From Verrucomicrobiota bacterium (GTDB lineage: Bacteria; Verrucomicrobiota; Verrucomicrobiia; Verrucomicrobiales; DEV007), in contig DAOUQC010000026.1 of NCBI GenBank assembly GCA_030625775.1, positions 1 through 54,424 on the forward strand: 54,424 nucleotides of DNA, given 5' to 3'. This document shows, in pieces, positions 28,401-36,465 of this stretch. A program made the translations under genes and the position numbers. The notes under the pieces are model-generated. The model was given only the letters and a program-made list of their open reading frames with translations. It was not told where the DNA came from and made no database searches. Every line of letters begins with the position of its first letter. Within the stretch, counting starts at the first letter, position 1.

Positions 28401-28745
28401 AACGGTGACCGCGTCTTTTGCAATGAAGGCTGCTTCGTTTTCCTTGACTAAGGGCCATACGAGAATTTCATCTGCCAGCCCTGCCACCTGAGGAGAAATT
28501 GATACCGTTAGGGAATTTGAATCGGGATCATATTGTGAGGGCAAGTCCTGCTCCCCCACCTTCACCTTGACTCCCAAAATATTCTCACTTCCACCAAAAT
28601 CAGACAAGTTCAAGGGCACTGACACCGTGACTGAGGCTTTCTGTTCACCGGACACCCACGTTTCCAAAATCAACGGCTCGGCAGCTTGCGTCCCCGCAAT
28701 GAGCCAAAACAAAACAACCGCACTAAGCAAAAGTTTTTTATTCAT
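25458..28745 (-). CDS. Large secreted DUF6259-like protein (TIM-barrel glycosidase fold)
   Basis: 1095 residues from the ATG at 28745, opening a signal peptide (MNKKLLLSAVVLFWLIAGTQ). The first 650 or so residues are beta-rich domains. A TIM-barrel-like region follows, with a sequence style shared with DUF6259 and other glycoside hydrolase relatives: ITPYINGLIWDES-like strand end, FGFDGVYLDQIAA near residue 860, and VVLTTEANAETY near 915, which offer Asp and Glu residues as candidate catalysts. A C-terminal beta domain ends the protein. A candidate promoter lies 35-63 bp upstream (28780-28808). The family is uncharacterised, so glycan hydrolysis is inference from the fold. Confidence 0.68.
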   Translation of the reverse strand: MNKKLLLSAVVLFWLIAGTQAAEPLILETWVSGEQKASVTVSVPLNLSDFGGSENILGVKVKVGEQDLPSQYDPDSNSLTVSISPQVAGLADEILVWPLVKENEAAFIAKDAVTVSEKDGVIIVRNGKFEVCHDAKKMGGLPSSIQLHGGQVWDQFRMGDRLFQKDPKPLVCFLMHDKSPRIKILKRGPYQVVIRVDARYLDAQGIAPASKPRASYLFTYNRSSLVKIHAEIQQDSAVFWNEQHVVELGFSNREFAQWLTSRESDFAPLLHQAKAGKPQSKWAAFLSKNGGVIALQSPQRVLLFDGEGTIDHYLHGPWRAWTGLSDSVDLTLALIPSEKVKPVADLSKEIIGVMEQPKIQVKAWLTTAEIKSFQEIKNLPSDQAHFSWLLDHRPDLFSSLAARRETVNKILKHSPGIISSSKTFDVPGLTVISDDKQSIAIQQTAEGIGIVNVLATKAGVGFLMPDVSPIWTLEFRFPGDVKNIKKRNFDSLRAWDSVKVEATEKGLSLVWEGIKDWPGKKIRVLGTLSLKNGRSEWDLKVENGSEFILHEVVFPQWELADLATEKGKYSYLMMPQASGVLVKDPVEAGIGIRLAYPSNVASMQCFAYYSDRAALYLASHDARGTLKITEANSHPESNSVTLRTRVPVVGNSVPGNDWQSPAPAVLQVYEGDWFDAAQIYKKWVKAEARWWPREDKKTPKWFREISAWGLTSGNADYVVPRMKKFAKYLEVPTALHWYNWHQHPFDDNYPDYFPAKPGTTEGVKEMQAAGIRVTPYINGLIWDESRDDFKSHAFTAATKKLDGEIYTSAFASEVEFALMCPTTDIWRDKMSEVVGRLTGKEFGFDGVYLDQIAATTPVQCYDASHGHPLGGGHWWHEEGYWPLLEKVRAIAKKNRPDVVLTTEANAETYVKHADGLLSWHFQQDGQVPLFAAVYGGKVQIFGRAYREKSWKGLAMRAHTAQALVFGEQLGWIPPAVVDDPVAGPYLKQLAKLRYELTDYLADGEMLRPPALIGEIPDVTTTWPWYSGDGKVTLKGVQTGAWQAKDGRIVLLFANILDEAVGFSVDYNTEKGKAAGLNKKLYLNAREAKAFELTAP

Positions 28746-29115
28746 TATTTGTTTACCAATACGATGGTGAATTATTTTCATAGTATGTCGATAGTGAACC
28801 CTCAGCAATAGTCATAAATTGGGACAAATCTATGGCTAAACATCTAGCGGTGGTGACATATAACAAAAAACAGGCAAAACCCCACTGCCTTATCATGGGG
28901 AAATTCAGCAAACAAATTTTTATCAATATCGCTTCCCTTGGCAGCCTCAAACCAGTTACAACTGTGAATCAGTGTGAAATCCACCTGTAGCTTGTTACGG
29001 GAATATGCAGGGATCAAAATATTCTACCAGGTGAATTTTTATCAATCCTACTTGCCGCTTGATTCCTGCCCGTTCAGGTCTGTTAAATTTTTCATCTACT
29101 TCTCAACCGCCAGAT
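28746..29115. promoter_or_regulatory. 370-bp AT-rich gap upstream of the DUF6259-like gene
   Basis: No coding frame here is convincing. It contains a sigma-70-like pair for the minus-strand gene (TTGCTG at 28808-28803 and TACTAT at 28785-28780, 17-base spacer, about 35 bp before the ATG). It contains an exact 13-base direct repeat, AATTTTTATCAAT, at 28915-28927 and 29034-29046. It also contains, at its far end (29085-29115), a copy of the 3' end of the M14 peptidase gene. Confidence 0.4.
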
Positions 29116-29121
29116 CTATTT
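29085..29121 (-). repeat. Copy A of a duplicated gene tail (second copy at 32923-32959)
   Basis: 31 of 37 bases match 32923-32959 at a constant offset of 3838, including 17 identical bases (29097-29113 versus 32935-32951). Copy B is the coding end of the M14 gene (LAVEKYVK). Copy A follows directly on the stop of the fusion gene, where the same codons run into a TAG. Confidence 0.6.
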
Positions 29122-32100
29122 TTTCAGGATCAGGGACTTGAAAAGTTGCTTCTCTGGAAACTCAATCTCACCTCGCCATTTTTTGAGGTGAAGATCCCAG
29201 GTTCCTACATGATCCGATGATTTCGGGGGGCGGGCGCGATCAAGCAGCCCCCAAAAACAATTTTTAGATTTGGACTTTGCTTCGCCGTAAGTCATGCCCA
29301 GTCGATCTGAAAAAATGTCAGATGAACCCTTAACGCTCAGGGTTGGCGGGTGAATCCGGAACATCTGGGTAGCCCAGTTGGTAACGATATAAAGCTTTTC
29401 CGGAGCATACGGTTCCAATCCTAGAGTGAGTAATTCGGGGAACTTTTCAGGGTCGGCAGCAGCGTCAAAAGCTTGAATCTGTGCGCGAGCAACTTCGCCA
29501 ACCCCGTGGGCGTAGTAGTTCTCTTGAAGCACAGGTTGTTCGGCAATGAGAACCGGCGGACGCAGTGCTCGAATCATGGCAACCAAACGGCGCTCAACCC
29601 CGCTGATACCTCCATAGTTCTGGTAACGCTGGGCGATATCATGTGGATGGTCACGAAGACGCCAGGAGAATTCGACGAAGCTGTGAACAGTAGAGATACC
29701 GGTGACCATCGCCGAGGCCGCCACCATGTTACGGTTATAATCGCCATCTAATTCGAAGGCGCGCACCCCTCGGGAAAGGCAGGCATAAGCACCGTCGAAT
29801 TCCTCACTTGCAAAGCTCATCGGCCCGTTGTTGAGGTGATGATCGTGGGCCGTTGCATAAAAAAATCCCATGGGGCGCGGCGATTCGTGTTGGCTCTTCC
29901 AAGTTTCACCGCGATCGGAGCTTCGTAGCACCAGAGCACGCTCCCCCACCAACCAACCATTGCTCTCGCCGGAAAAACATACTGCTCGGAACATACCAGG
30001 CTGGCTAATTTTAGCCGCTGCCCATGCCTTTGCAGCCACCCTCTTCCGAGCCACGACAAAAGGGCTCACCGCCCAAGCGGTGCCGTCCGGCGCAATGTGA
30101 AGACTCTCAAACGAGGCTAGATCGACAGCAGCATCCGGCAAATTGAGGTTGTCGATTACCCAGGATTCCCCGCCATCTTCCGTCGCCAGAATACTACCAC
30201 CGTCACCAACAATCCAGCCGTGTTTGGCATCCGCAAAAGCAACCGCTCGATATGCTGAGGGCCATGCGTTGGCACGCCGTGGAACCGGGCTCGGTCGAGG
30301 CTTCCAGCTTTCACCTCCGTCGTTGGTACTCAGGATGGTCTCATCGTGCCCCACTGCGACGCCGTGTCTGGCATCGTAGAAGGTGATTCCGTAGAGAAAT
30401 GACCGAGTTCCGGTTTTCAAAACCTGCCGCCAACGGACTCCCCCGTCAGTGGTCTGCAGAATGACGCCGAACTCACCGACCGCCCAACCAGTGCGTTTGT
30501 TGAGAAAAAATACATCCTTCAACCAAGTCGCCTCGCCATCAAGTTGGCGAGTCCAGCTATTGCCTCCATCCCTGGTCGCCAGAATCACGCCCATACCACC
30601 ATAGAGTGCTACGGCCGGATCACGCGGCCAACCACCGACAATCCAACCGTGCTGCCGATCGAGAAAAAATACTTTTTCCAAAATAAAATCTGTACCAGAA
30701 TCCTGTTCCCGCCAGGTAACTCCACCGTCATCCGTATGTTGAATGGTCCCCATACCGCCGACAGCCCAGCCATGATCCGAATCAACAAAAGAAACACTGG
30801 TAAATGGGTCGCTGCTGTGATCACGCATAGAGGGTGGTTTGGCTTCAATGTCTTGTGGACGCGTCACCGCAGTTTCAGGGCGATTCTTGCCAAGCCCCAG
30901 AGTAATCGTTTTGGGGTCGACCCGCAAAATACCGAGCCGGCTTTGCTCACGCAAGGATCGAAGCGATGGCGCCCAACCAGGCAGCTCTATTGCTTCAGGC
31001 AGTTGGGACCATAGGAAATGTTTTTCCCCTGCACCGGAAGCAGATGCCGACTGACAACGATGCAGATTCAAGCCCCATTTCGTAGATATTCCTCCCATCG
31101 TCGCCAAATCATCAAATGGGATCGCCAGTTCGACTGTCCAAGTGTTTCCAGATCGAGTGACACGGGTTTGGACACCCGATTTCCATTGTGGATGCGGAGC
31201 CACATTGTTCATGCCGTAAGAATCGTAGAATCGTTCCAACAAATCGCCGCGTGAATTCACCAGAAAGGTGAACAGCCCTCCATGGTATTGGTCGGCAAAG
31301 TCAAAATTTGGGGCGAGAATCACCTCGACGTAGTCACCCCAATCGAGCCCAAACTGCTCACGACGGTCAAGATAGCTTAGCTTGCGGCTGGCGTCACCAT
31401 ACTCTGTCCTCTCATCCTCGGAAGTGACTACTTTTAGTTTACTGATATCCTGTTCTCGACAGTCGAAGCGAATAAAAAGGTTCTTCTCATCGTGGCTTAT
31501 ACGAGCCTCGATGGCATCGTTTCTACGCCCTTTCCTCAGCTCTGAAAAATTTGTGAGACGAGCTTGCCTGCCCCACACCTCCTGATCTGGGAATAAATTA
31601 TCCACACTTGTTTTCACCAGTGTGGTAAGCTCGATTTCCGGAATTGGATCCGGGGTTTTTAGCGCCATAGAAGGAATAGGCAAATCGTAGCGAAGTAGAA
31701 CCGATTCAGGGGAGCGTGTCATCACCGCACTTTTTCCACCTGCACGCCGCAAGCGAGCGAGATCAACGCCCCAGACAGCGTCCCGGTTAATTCTTGGTTT
31801 TAAAGCGTCCCAGGGAATATTCACTTCAACTTCCCATGAATCAGAGTTCACTTTGGCACTGACCTTGGAGTGCGCTGACCAGGCAGGACAAACCGTTCCG
31901 CTGTCCCAGGGATCAAAAAAAAGATCCAATACTGCACCATTGGGATTGATGGCTACAGCATAGCTGGCACCCTCAAGATAGACACGGCTCTTGTCCCCTG
32001 CCGGCTTGGTTTCCGAAAGCCACTTCGGCAGGTCAGGCACGAAAGCTGCTGGATACAGATTCGAATGATCCCGACCAATGGCGACCGGGGAGAGAAAAAG

Positions 32101-32778
32101 AATCACACAGTCATCCAGCAACACCGAGGACGCGGGATTCCCTGTCATTTCTGTCGCCTCGGGCCCAATCCTCCTAAAGGCTTGGCTATTCTTAAGCGCC
32201 ACAATATCTCCATCGCGCAACCAGCGCTTCTCCCCGGACAGTAGACCCTTTTTGGGAATTGAGGCAAGCAGGCGATCAGTATTCGCTTCCTTACAAACAA
32301 AAGATACAGTGATTCCATCCTTGTTGCACTTCACCTCAGCGCTGGTTGCAGCAGGGATAGACTCGCCATTTTGAGACACAAAGTTATCCACCCGTGCCTC
32401 CACTTCAGATGAGGCCAGAGTAAACACCTTTCCTGACAATTTTTTATTCGTAAGACCAGAGGCCGGAGCATGCATCAGGTCCCAACGGTGCCCAGCAAGA
32501 TAACGCTCCAATTCGGACTGCGGAACACCCAAGTCATCGGCAAATCGTTCTACTGTCCCATAGCGACTCCAGAGTTGGGAACGCACCGCATCGAGAGCGG
32601 GGAGTTTGGTCCCTTTGACAAGAGCCTGCTCAATGAGCATATCAGTTCTGTTTGTCTGTTGGGCCTCTGCGAACACAGGCAAAGCTACAAGCGTAATCAC
32701 AAACAGTATCCTCTTCCAAGGCAGTGAATCAATCAGATGACAAGGCGTGGAGAATAGGTCGGTGAAATTCATTTCCAT
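29116..32778 (-). CDS. Giant secreted fusion: two CBM9-like domains, Ycf48-type propeller, PIG-L-like domain
   Basis: 1220 residues from the Met at 32778 (a second Met lies two codons in), with a signal peptide around residues 20-40 (ILFVITLVALPVFAEA). Order: helical leader (to about 90); first CBM9-like beta-sandwich (about 95-375); second CBM9-like domain (about 385-620); a Ycf48/Hcf136-type propeller (about 650-970) with recurring GWAVGG, GWIVGG, GWAVGE, GVAVGH, GWIVGD and GWLVGE motifs; and a C-terminal domain resembling PIG-L/LmbE deacetylases (about 980-1190). Where PIG-L has AHPDDE this has AHDHHLN, and the later His motif is also altered, so zinc binding is doubtful. It may bind and de-N-acetylate surface glycans, or only bind them. 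Confidence 0.7.
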   Translation of the reverse strand: MEMNFTDLFSTPCHLIDSLPWKRILFVITLVALPVFAEAQQTNRTDMLIEQALVKGTKLPALDAVRSQLWSRYGTVERFADDLGVPQSELERYLAGHRWDLMHAPASGLTNKKLSGKVFTLASSEVEARVDNFVSQNGESIPAATSAEVKCNKDGITVSFVCKEANTDRLLASIPKKGLLSGEKRWLRDGDIVALKNSQAFRRIGPEATEMTGNPASSVLLDDCVILFLSPVAIGRDHSNLYPAAFVPDLPKWLSETKPAGDKSRVYLEGASYAVAINPNGAVLDLFFDPWDSGTVCPAWSAHSKVSAKVNSDSWEVEVNIPWDALKPRINRDAVWGVDLARLRRAGGKSAVMTRSPESVLLRYDLPIPSMALKTPDPIPEIELTTLVKTSVDNLFPDQEVWGRQARLTNFSELRKGRRNDAIEARISHDEKNLFIRFDCREQDISKLKVVTSEDERTEYGDASRKLSYLDRREQFGLDWGDYVEVILAPNFDFADQYHGGLFTFLVNSRGDLLERFYDSYGMNNVAPHPQWKSGVQTRVTRSGNTWTVELAIPFDDLATMGGISTKWGLNLHRCQSASASGAGEKHFLWSQLPEAIELPGWAPSLRSLREQSRLGILRVDPKTITLGLGKNRPETAVTRPQDIEAKPPSMRDHSSDPFTSVSFVDSDHGWAVGGMGTIQHTDDGGVTWREQDSGTDFILEKVFFLDRQHGWIVGGWPRDPAVALYGGMGVILATRDGGNSWTRQLDGEATWLKDVFFLNKRTGWAVGEFGVILQTTDGGVRWRQVLKTGTRSFLYGITFYDARHGVAVGHDETILSTNDGGESWKPRPSPVPRRANAWPSAYRAVAFADAKHGWIVGDGGSILATEDGGESWVIDNLNLPDAAVDLASFESLHIAPDGTAWAVSPFVVARKRVAAKAWAAAKISQPGMFRAVCFSGESNGWLVGERALVLRSSDRGETWKSQHESPRPMGFFYATAHDHHLNNGPMSFASEEFDGAYACLSRGVRAFELDGDYNRNMVAASAMVTGISTVHSFVEFSWRLRDHPHDIAQRYQNYGGISGVERRLVAMIRALRPPVLIAEQPVLQENYYAHGVGEVARAQIQAFDAAADPEKFPELLTLGLEPYAPEKLYIVTNWATQMFRIHPPTLSVKGSSDIFSDRLGMTYGEAKSKSKNCFWGLLDRARPPKSSDHVGTWDLHLKKWRGEIEFPEKQLFKSLILKK

Positions 32779-32894
32779 CAGGGCTCTCAGTAAAAAAAAA
32801 ATGTGTGAGGCTAGCATAGGCAACATGATTGAGCAGAACAAAATTAATAAGGAACTACTTCCCGAAACGGTTCTATATCATTTTGATCATGCTT

Positions 32895-34112
32895 TCATTG
32901 CACCTGTTTTTTTGCATCGGTCAAAATTTTCACATACTTCTCAACCGCCAGGCCAATTTGCCGGCCAACCATGCGGTAACCATCGGACTCACTACCGAGA
33001 GTGTTCCACGGTGTTTCTATGGTAACGGCCACGGCTCCGGTGTCATGGGTCAAATTTGACACCCAGTTCTTGGAGATATATTTCCAATTTGCAGGATCAT
33101 ATCTGGGCCCGGATTCGCTCAACCTTCCACGAAAGGGAATTGGGCCGGTGACAAATTCCTGAACATTCGCTGAGAAAGCAGTCAGATTTTCACCTCCCTT
33201 GGCTGACAAGATATCACGTGGAGTGATATAAAAGTAGGTATCTTTATCATTTGCGCCTGGATTGTGAAGATCAATAAAAAGATGAAAACGCCCATCTTTA
33301 TGCATTACTGCAATCTCTTTCTGAGCTGCAGCAACTTCAGGCCAATGAGGTTTCTCCCGCCAGTCACGGTTGTGATCCCAGGGCTTCTGGTTCTTGCCAC
33401 CAGCACCGAGTTCGACATTATCGATATCCATGATTGGAGTGACTACTATCTCAGCTTGTTTCCGTAAGGCTGCGCCCTCTGGAGAAACCAACCATTCCAA
33501 AAATCCCCGACACACCCAGCTCGACCCGGATTCCCAGGCATGCTGCCGGGCATGAACCCAGATGCCGATGGGTGGATTTTTTCCCTCACGAATACGAATA
33601 GAAGGCACCCCGTGCCCCTTACGGGATTTGGTCAAAATGAATGGCGTCGCCCAGTCCCCGCCTTTCTTGGAAGCTTCCTGAACCAAACGATTTGCATCAC
33701 TCAAAACAAAGGGCGGGCCCCAGGCAAACCAATGCGGCCCATCTCCCTTCACCGTGTATTGATAGGAGATTCGTTTTCCCTCACGCTTTCCCTTTTTTGT
33801 ATGATGCCAGGTTTTCTGACCATCGATAGAGACTGTAGCCTGATCCGGTGTCGCCCATGGTGCATCCCCAACATCAAGAGTAAGAGTTTCACCCGCATCC
33901 AATCCTTCGAGCCGAAAATACCACCAACAGCGAAAACCAAGCTCGGGGTAATCCGATGGCATCAGTCGAATGATGTGTTTTTCCTGATCTATTGATTCAA
34001 CCAGAGCTGAGCCTCCCGAAAAATCGATATGAACAGACAGATCATCACTTTTGCCAACACATGGGGCCAGTAAAAATGCAATAGCGAATAAAAAGAAAAC
34101 GGAGTATTTCAT
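32895..34112 (-). CDS. Secreted M14-family zinc carboxypeptidase-like protein
   Basis: 405 residues with a signal peptide (to about 22). An N-terminal beta domain (about 25-140) precedes the M14 catalytic domain. The zinc motif HARQHAWESG (about 187-196) supplies H-x-x-E. A substrate-binding region DIDNVELGAGGKNQKPWDHNRDW and the third zinc His in FIDLHNPG (about 280) follow. Peptidases of this subgroup trim C-terminal residues or act on cell-wall peptides. A promoter-like TTGATA (34163-34158) lies about 50 bp upstream. Its 3' end is duplicated downstream of the next gene. Confidence 0.88.
   Translation of the reverse strand: MKYSVFFLFAIAFLLAPCVGKSDDLSVHIDFSGGSALVESIDQEKHIIRLMPSDYPELGFRCWWYFRLEGLDAGETLTLDVGDAPWATPDQATVSIDGQKTWHHTKKGKREGKRISYQYTVKGDGPHWFAWGPPFVLSDANRLVQEASKKGGDWATPFILTKSRKGHGVPSIRIREGKNPPIGIWVHARQHAWESGSSWVCRGFLEWLVSPEGAALRKQAEIVVTPIMDIDNVELGAGGKNQKPWDHNRDWREKPHWPEVAAAQKEIAVMHKDGRFHLFIDLHNPGANDKDTYFYITPRDILSAKGGENLTAFSANVQEFVTGPIPFRGRLSESGPRYDPANWKYISKNWVSNLTHDTGAVAVTIETPWNTLGSESDGYRMVGRQIGLAVEKYVKILTDAKKQVQ
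32923..32959 (-). repeat. Copy B of the duplicated gene tail (within the M14 gene end)
   Basis: Coding end of the M14 gene, matching 29085-29121 at 31 of 37 bases with a 17-base identical core (32935-32951). This is the presumed original, because here the sequence is in frame within an intact domain end. Confidence 0.6.
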
Positions 34113-34173
34113 TAAGGAATGCTTTTAAGTTAAATCATTTTTGGATGATCATATTTTTATCAAAAAATATTTG

Positions 34174-34740
34174 CTATGAGCCCGCTACCTTCTTCGGTGA
34201 GTTATTGTGCTTGATGTCCCACTCTGACAATGCCGCTTCGACATCTCCTTCCGCCCCAATATGATCCCAGAAAAAACAAAAATCCTCCTTTGCATTTTCG
34301 AGGGCAAACACCATTTTTTTCTTATCTCTCAGGAAATACTCAATATTACTGTTCACGGTACGACAATAGTCCAAAAACAAGTCTATCGGTTCACCCTCGA
34401 TTTTCCTGAATTCTCCCATCAATACACCCTCTTCATAAGCTCGTTGTATGCCGCTCTCTCTACGCTTCAGCATACTGCTTGCCACACCGACGGCCTCCCT
34501 CCTTAAATGAACATAGGAGGCTCTCGCTCCAAAGTTGGCCTCCAGCCTTCCTAACATCCAGGACAACCTATTATCAATTTCAATGTGATTCTCAGGATAA
34601 TCAAAACGATTTTGGTATAAAAGATGGGCTCGCGATTCATGGGCCGATGTATAGTTTGTAATATGCGAACACGCTTTTGCAAAAGTATAGGACCCACATC
34701 TACCTGTACTAAGAACAAATATATTCCCCCTCTTTGGCAT
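34174..34740 (-). CDS. Sulfotransferase-like P-loop protein
   Basis: 188 residues from the Met at 34740 (MPKRGNIFVLSTGRCGS). An upstream in-frame Met at 34776 would overlap the RidA gene. The start matches the PAPS-binding 5' loop of sulfotransferases (FVLSTGRCGSYTFAKA), and YVHLRREAVGVASSMLKR resembles the 3'-phosphate site (R...S). It is short for the family and appears somewhat more AT-rich than its neighbours, so it may be a compact or acquired member. It would transfer sulfate to a sugar or other acceptor in the cytoplasm. It is last in the DUF3500 operon, 17 bp after RidA. Confidence 0.65.
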   Translation of the reverse strand: MPKRGNIFVLSTGRCGSYTFAKACSHITNYTSAHESRAHLLYQNRFDYPENHIEIDNRLSWMLGRLEANFGARASYVHLRREAVGVASSMLKRRESGIQRAYEEGVLMGEFRKIEGEPIDLFLDYCRTVNSNIEYFLRDKKKMVFALENAKEDFCFFWDHIGAEGDVEAALSEWDIKHNNSPKKVAGS

Positions 34741-34757
34741 AAATAATAGACAGCAAT

Positions 34758-35216
34758 TTATTTCACCGCAGCCCATACGGCCAGCTGAACCGGTGAATTC
34801 AATGGCATTTCATGAATTCCCAAGGCCATCCGTGCATGCTCACCCGCATCTCCAAACACCTCGTATAATAAGTCTGAAGCACCATCAAGCACATCCGGAT
34901 GACCTCGAAAACCGGAACCACAATGAATATAACCCTCCACCCGAACCATCTCCCCTATCTGATCAAGATCCCCCTCCATTGCAAATTTCAACTGAGCGAT
35001 CGCATTGATCGCGCATTGCCGTGCCGCTTGGTAACCCTGCTCAACACTAACGTCCTCACCAAGGCGTCCCACACATAATAGTTTTCCTCCTACCCACGGC
35101 AACTGCCCCGATGTGACCACCAACGATCCACTGCGCTTGACCGACACATAATTCCCCACCGGTCCCGGCGCTTGTGGCAGTTCAATTCCTAGTTCTTTCA
35201 AACGTTGCTCAATCAT
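34758..35216 (-). CDS. RidA-family protein (Rid/YjgF superfamily)
   Basis: 152 residues from the Met at 35216. The frame runs 18 codons further up into the molybdoenzyme gene. It is the longer Rid subgroup of about 150 residues: a GNYVSVKRSGSLVVTSGQLP start, YQAARQCAINAIAQL mid-helix and GEHARMALGIHEMPL at the active-site arginine region. RidA proteins deaminate reactive enamine/imine intermediates in the cytoplasm; members with altered sites have other or unknown roles. It is 22 bp after the molybdoenzyme, an unusual partner for exported redox proteins. Confidence 0.9.
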   Translation of the reverse strand: MIEQRLKELGIELPQAPGPVGNYVSVKRSGSLVVTSGQLPWVGGKLLCVGRLGEDVSVEQGYQAARQCAINAIAQLKFAMEGDLDQIGEMVRVEGYIHCGSGFRGHPDVLDGASDLLYEVFGDAGEHARMALGIHEMPLNSPVQLAVWAAVK

Positions 35217-35238
35217 CTTATTCAATCGATTACTTTTA

Positions 35239-36438
35239 TCAAATTTCAACCACCCGCGGATATTGTGCATAGGCTTCTCGGCGGGTTTTTTTCAAGGCAA
35301 TCTCGTCATCGTCCTTACTCGGTTGAATATGGCCACCTTTGGAAATTCCACGGGAAACCATGGTGTGTTTTCCGGAAGTCGCGCCCCTCCATTCATAGGA
35401 GAAAAAGATCCAGCTGTGTTTGGCGCGTGGTTTCTCATCCAGCTTGGCCTTCAGCCATTTGCCCTCATCGATGCGAACCTCCACCGATTGGATATCCTCC
35501 GCATCCGGCCCCCAAACGGCTCCGTAGATCATCACACTGTCTTTGCCGTCAGCGCTTTTCTTACGTGTGGCACGTGCAATGATCGATTTCAAATTCATGT
35601 GACCGACAGAAGTTTCCTTGTAAACAATCTCGCCATCTTTTTTTCGTTCACCACGCAAAGTAACGTACTCACGCGCCATGTATTTGCCCATGTAAGGACG
35701 ATCCCAAACTTCAATGCTCTTGAGCCATTTTACATTGGCAATGCCGTAATAGCCGGGGCGGATCAGGCGCAAAGGGAATCCGTTTTTTGGACTCAGGGCT
35801 TTGCCATTCGCCTCATAAGCAAGAATTGCATCCGAAGCCAGAGCTTCGTCGATCGGAATACTACGGGCAAAATTGAAAGGGATCTCCTCCTCCTTTTTCC
35901 CCACCTTCATTTTCTCCATTTTTTTGTCATGACCATATAGAACCACCTCTCTGGCGCCCTTTTTAATTCCCGCCGCCTTGAGAAAATCTGCTAATGAAGT
36001 TCCGGTGAATTTGGCGTTGTAAATCGCCGCCATAAAACCATCCGAGGCTCCGTTGCCCGAACATTCCAGAGTCATCAAATGCTCTTTTTTAGGCAGCGCT
36101 CGAATGTCTGCCATGGATAACGATTTCGGATTCTCAATTTCACCGGAAAGCTCCAGCCGATAATCTTTTTCCTTCGGCATTTTTGGATAACCGTAGTGCG
36201 CCACAGAAAATACCTGCTCCTGAGGAGTAATCCACGTATCCAATCCCTCCCAGTCCAGCATCCCGGGTTTGGCACGAGGTGCTCCAACAAACGGAATCCA
36301 CTCTTCATTTCCTCCAGCTCCAAAAGCCGATTCAGAAAGACCTGCCATCATCATGCCTCCGGCCACCGCTGCTCCGCCTTTCAGCAGATCCCTCCTCTCC
36401 ATCGACTCACTTTTTTTTACACTGTTTTTCATAATCAT
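35239..36438 (-). CDS. Sulfite-oxidase-type molybdopterin oxidoreductase, Tat-exported
   Basis: 399 residues. A twin-arginine signal (ERRDLLKGGA, about 14-23) is followed by an oxidoreductase molybdopterin-binding domain with the Mo-ligating Cys126 in TLECSGNG, and a C-terminal Mo-cofactor dimerisation domain (about 285-390; AVWGPDAEDIQSVEVRIDEGKW). This is the layout of SoxC/SorA-type sulfite dehydrogenases and their relatives. There is no heme domain, so electrons must leave through a partner. The cupredoxin encoded 27 bp upstream is the obvious candidate. Sulfite is the likely but untested substrate. Confidence 0.9.
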   Translation of the reverse strand: MIMKNSVKKSESMERRDLLKGGAAVAGGMMMAGLSESAFGAGGNEEWIPFVGAPRAKPGMLDWEGLDTWITPQEQVFSVAHYGYPKMPKEKDYRLELSGEIENPKSLSMADIRALPKKEHLMTLECSGNGASDGFMAAIYNAKFTGTSLADFLKAAGIKKGAREVVLYGHDKKMEKMKVGKKEEEIPFNFARSIPIDEALASDAILAYEANGKALSPKNGFPLRLIRPGYYGIANVKWLKSIEVWDRPYMGKYMAREYVTLRGERKKDGEIVYKETSVGHMNLKSIIARATRKKSADGKDSVMIYGAVWGPDAEDIQSVEVRIDEGKWLKAKLDEKPRAKHSWIFFSYEWRGATSGKHTMVSRGISKGGHIQPSKDDDEIALKKTRREAYAQYPRVVEI

Positions 36439-36465
36439 TTATTTGAGGGTGTCAGGTAAGCGATG

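Noticed and set aside
28753-28950. 65-codon minus-strand frame in the gap before the DUF6259-like gene
   Set aside because: No ribosome site, no recognisable pattern, and it overlaps the promoter-like elements.
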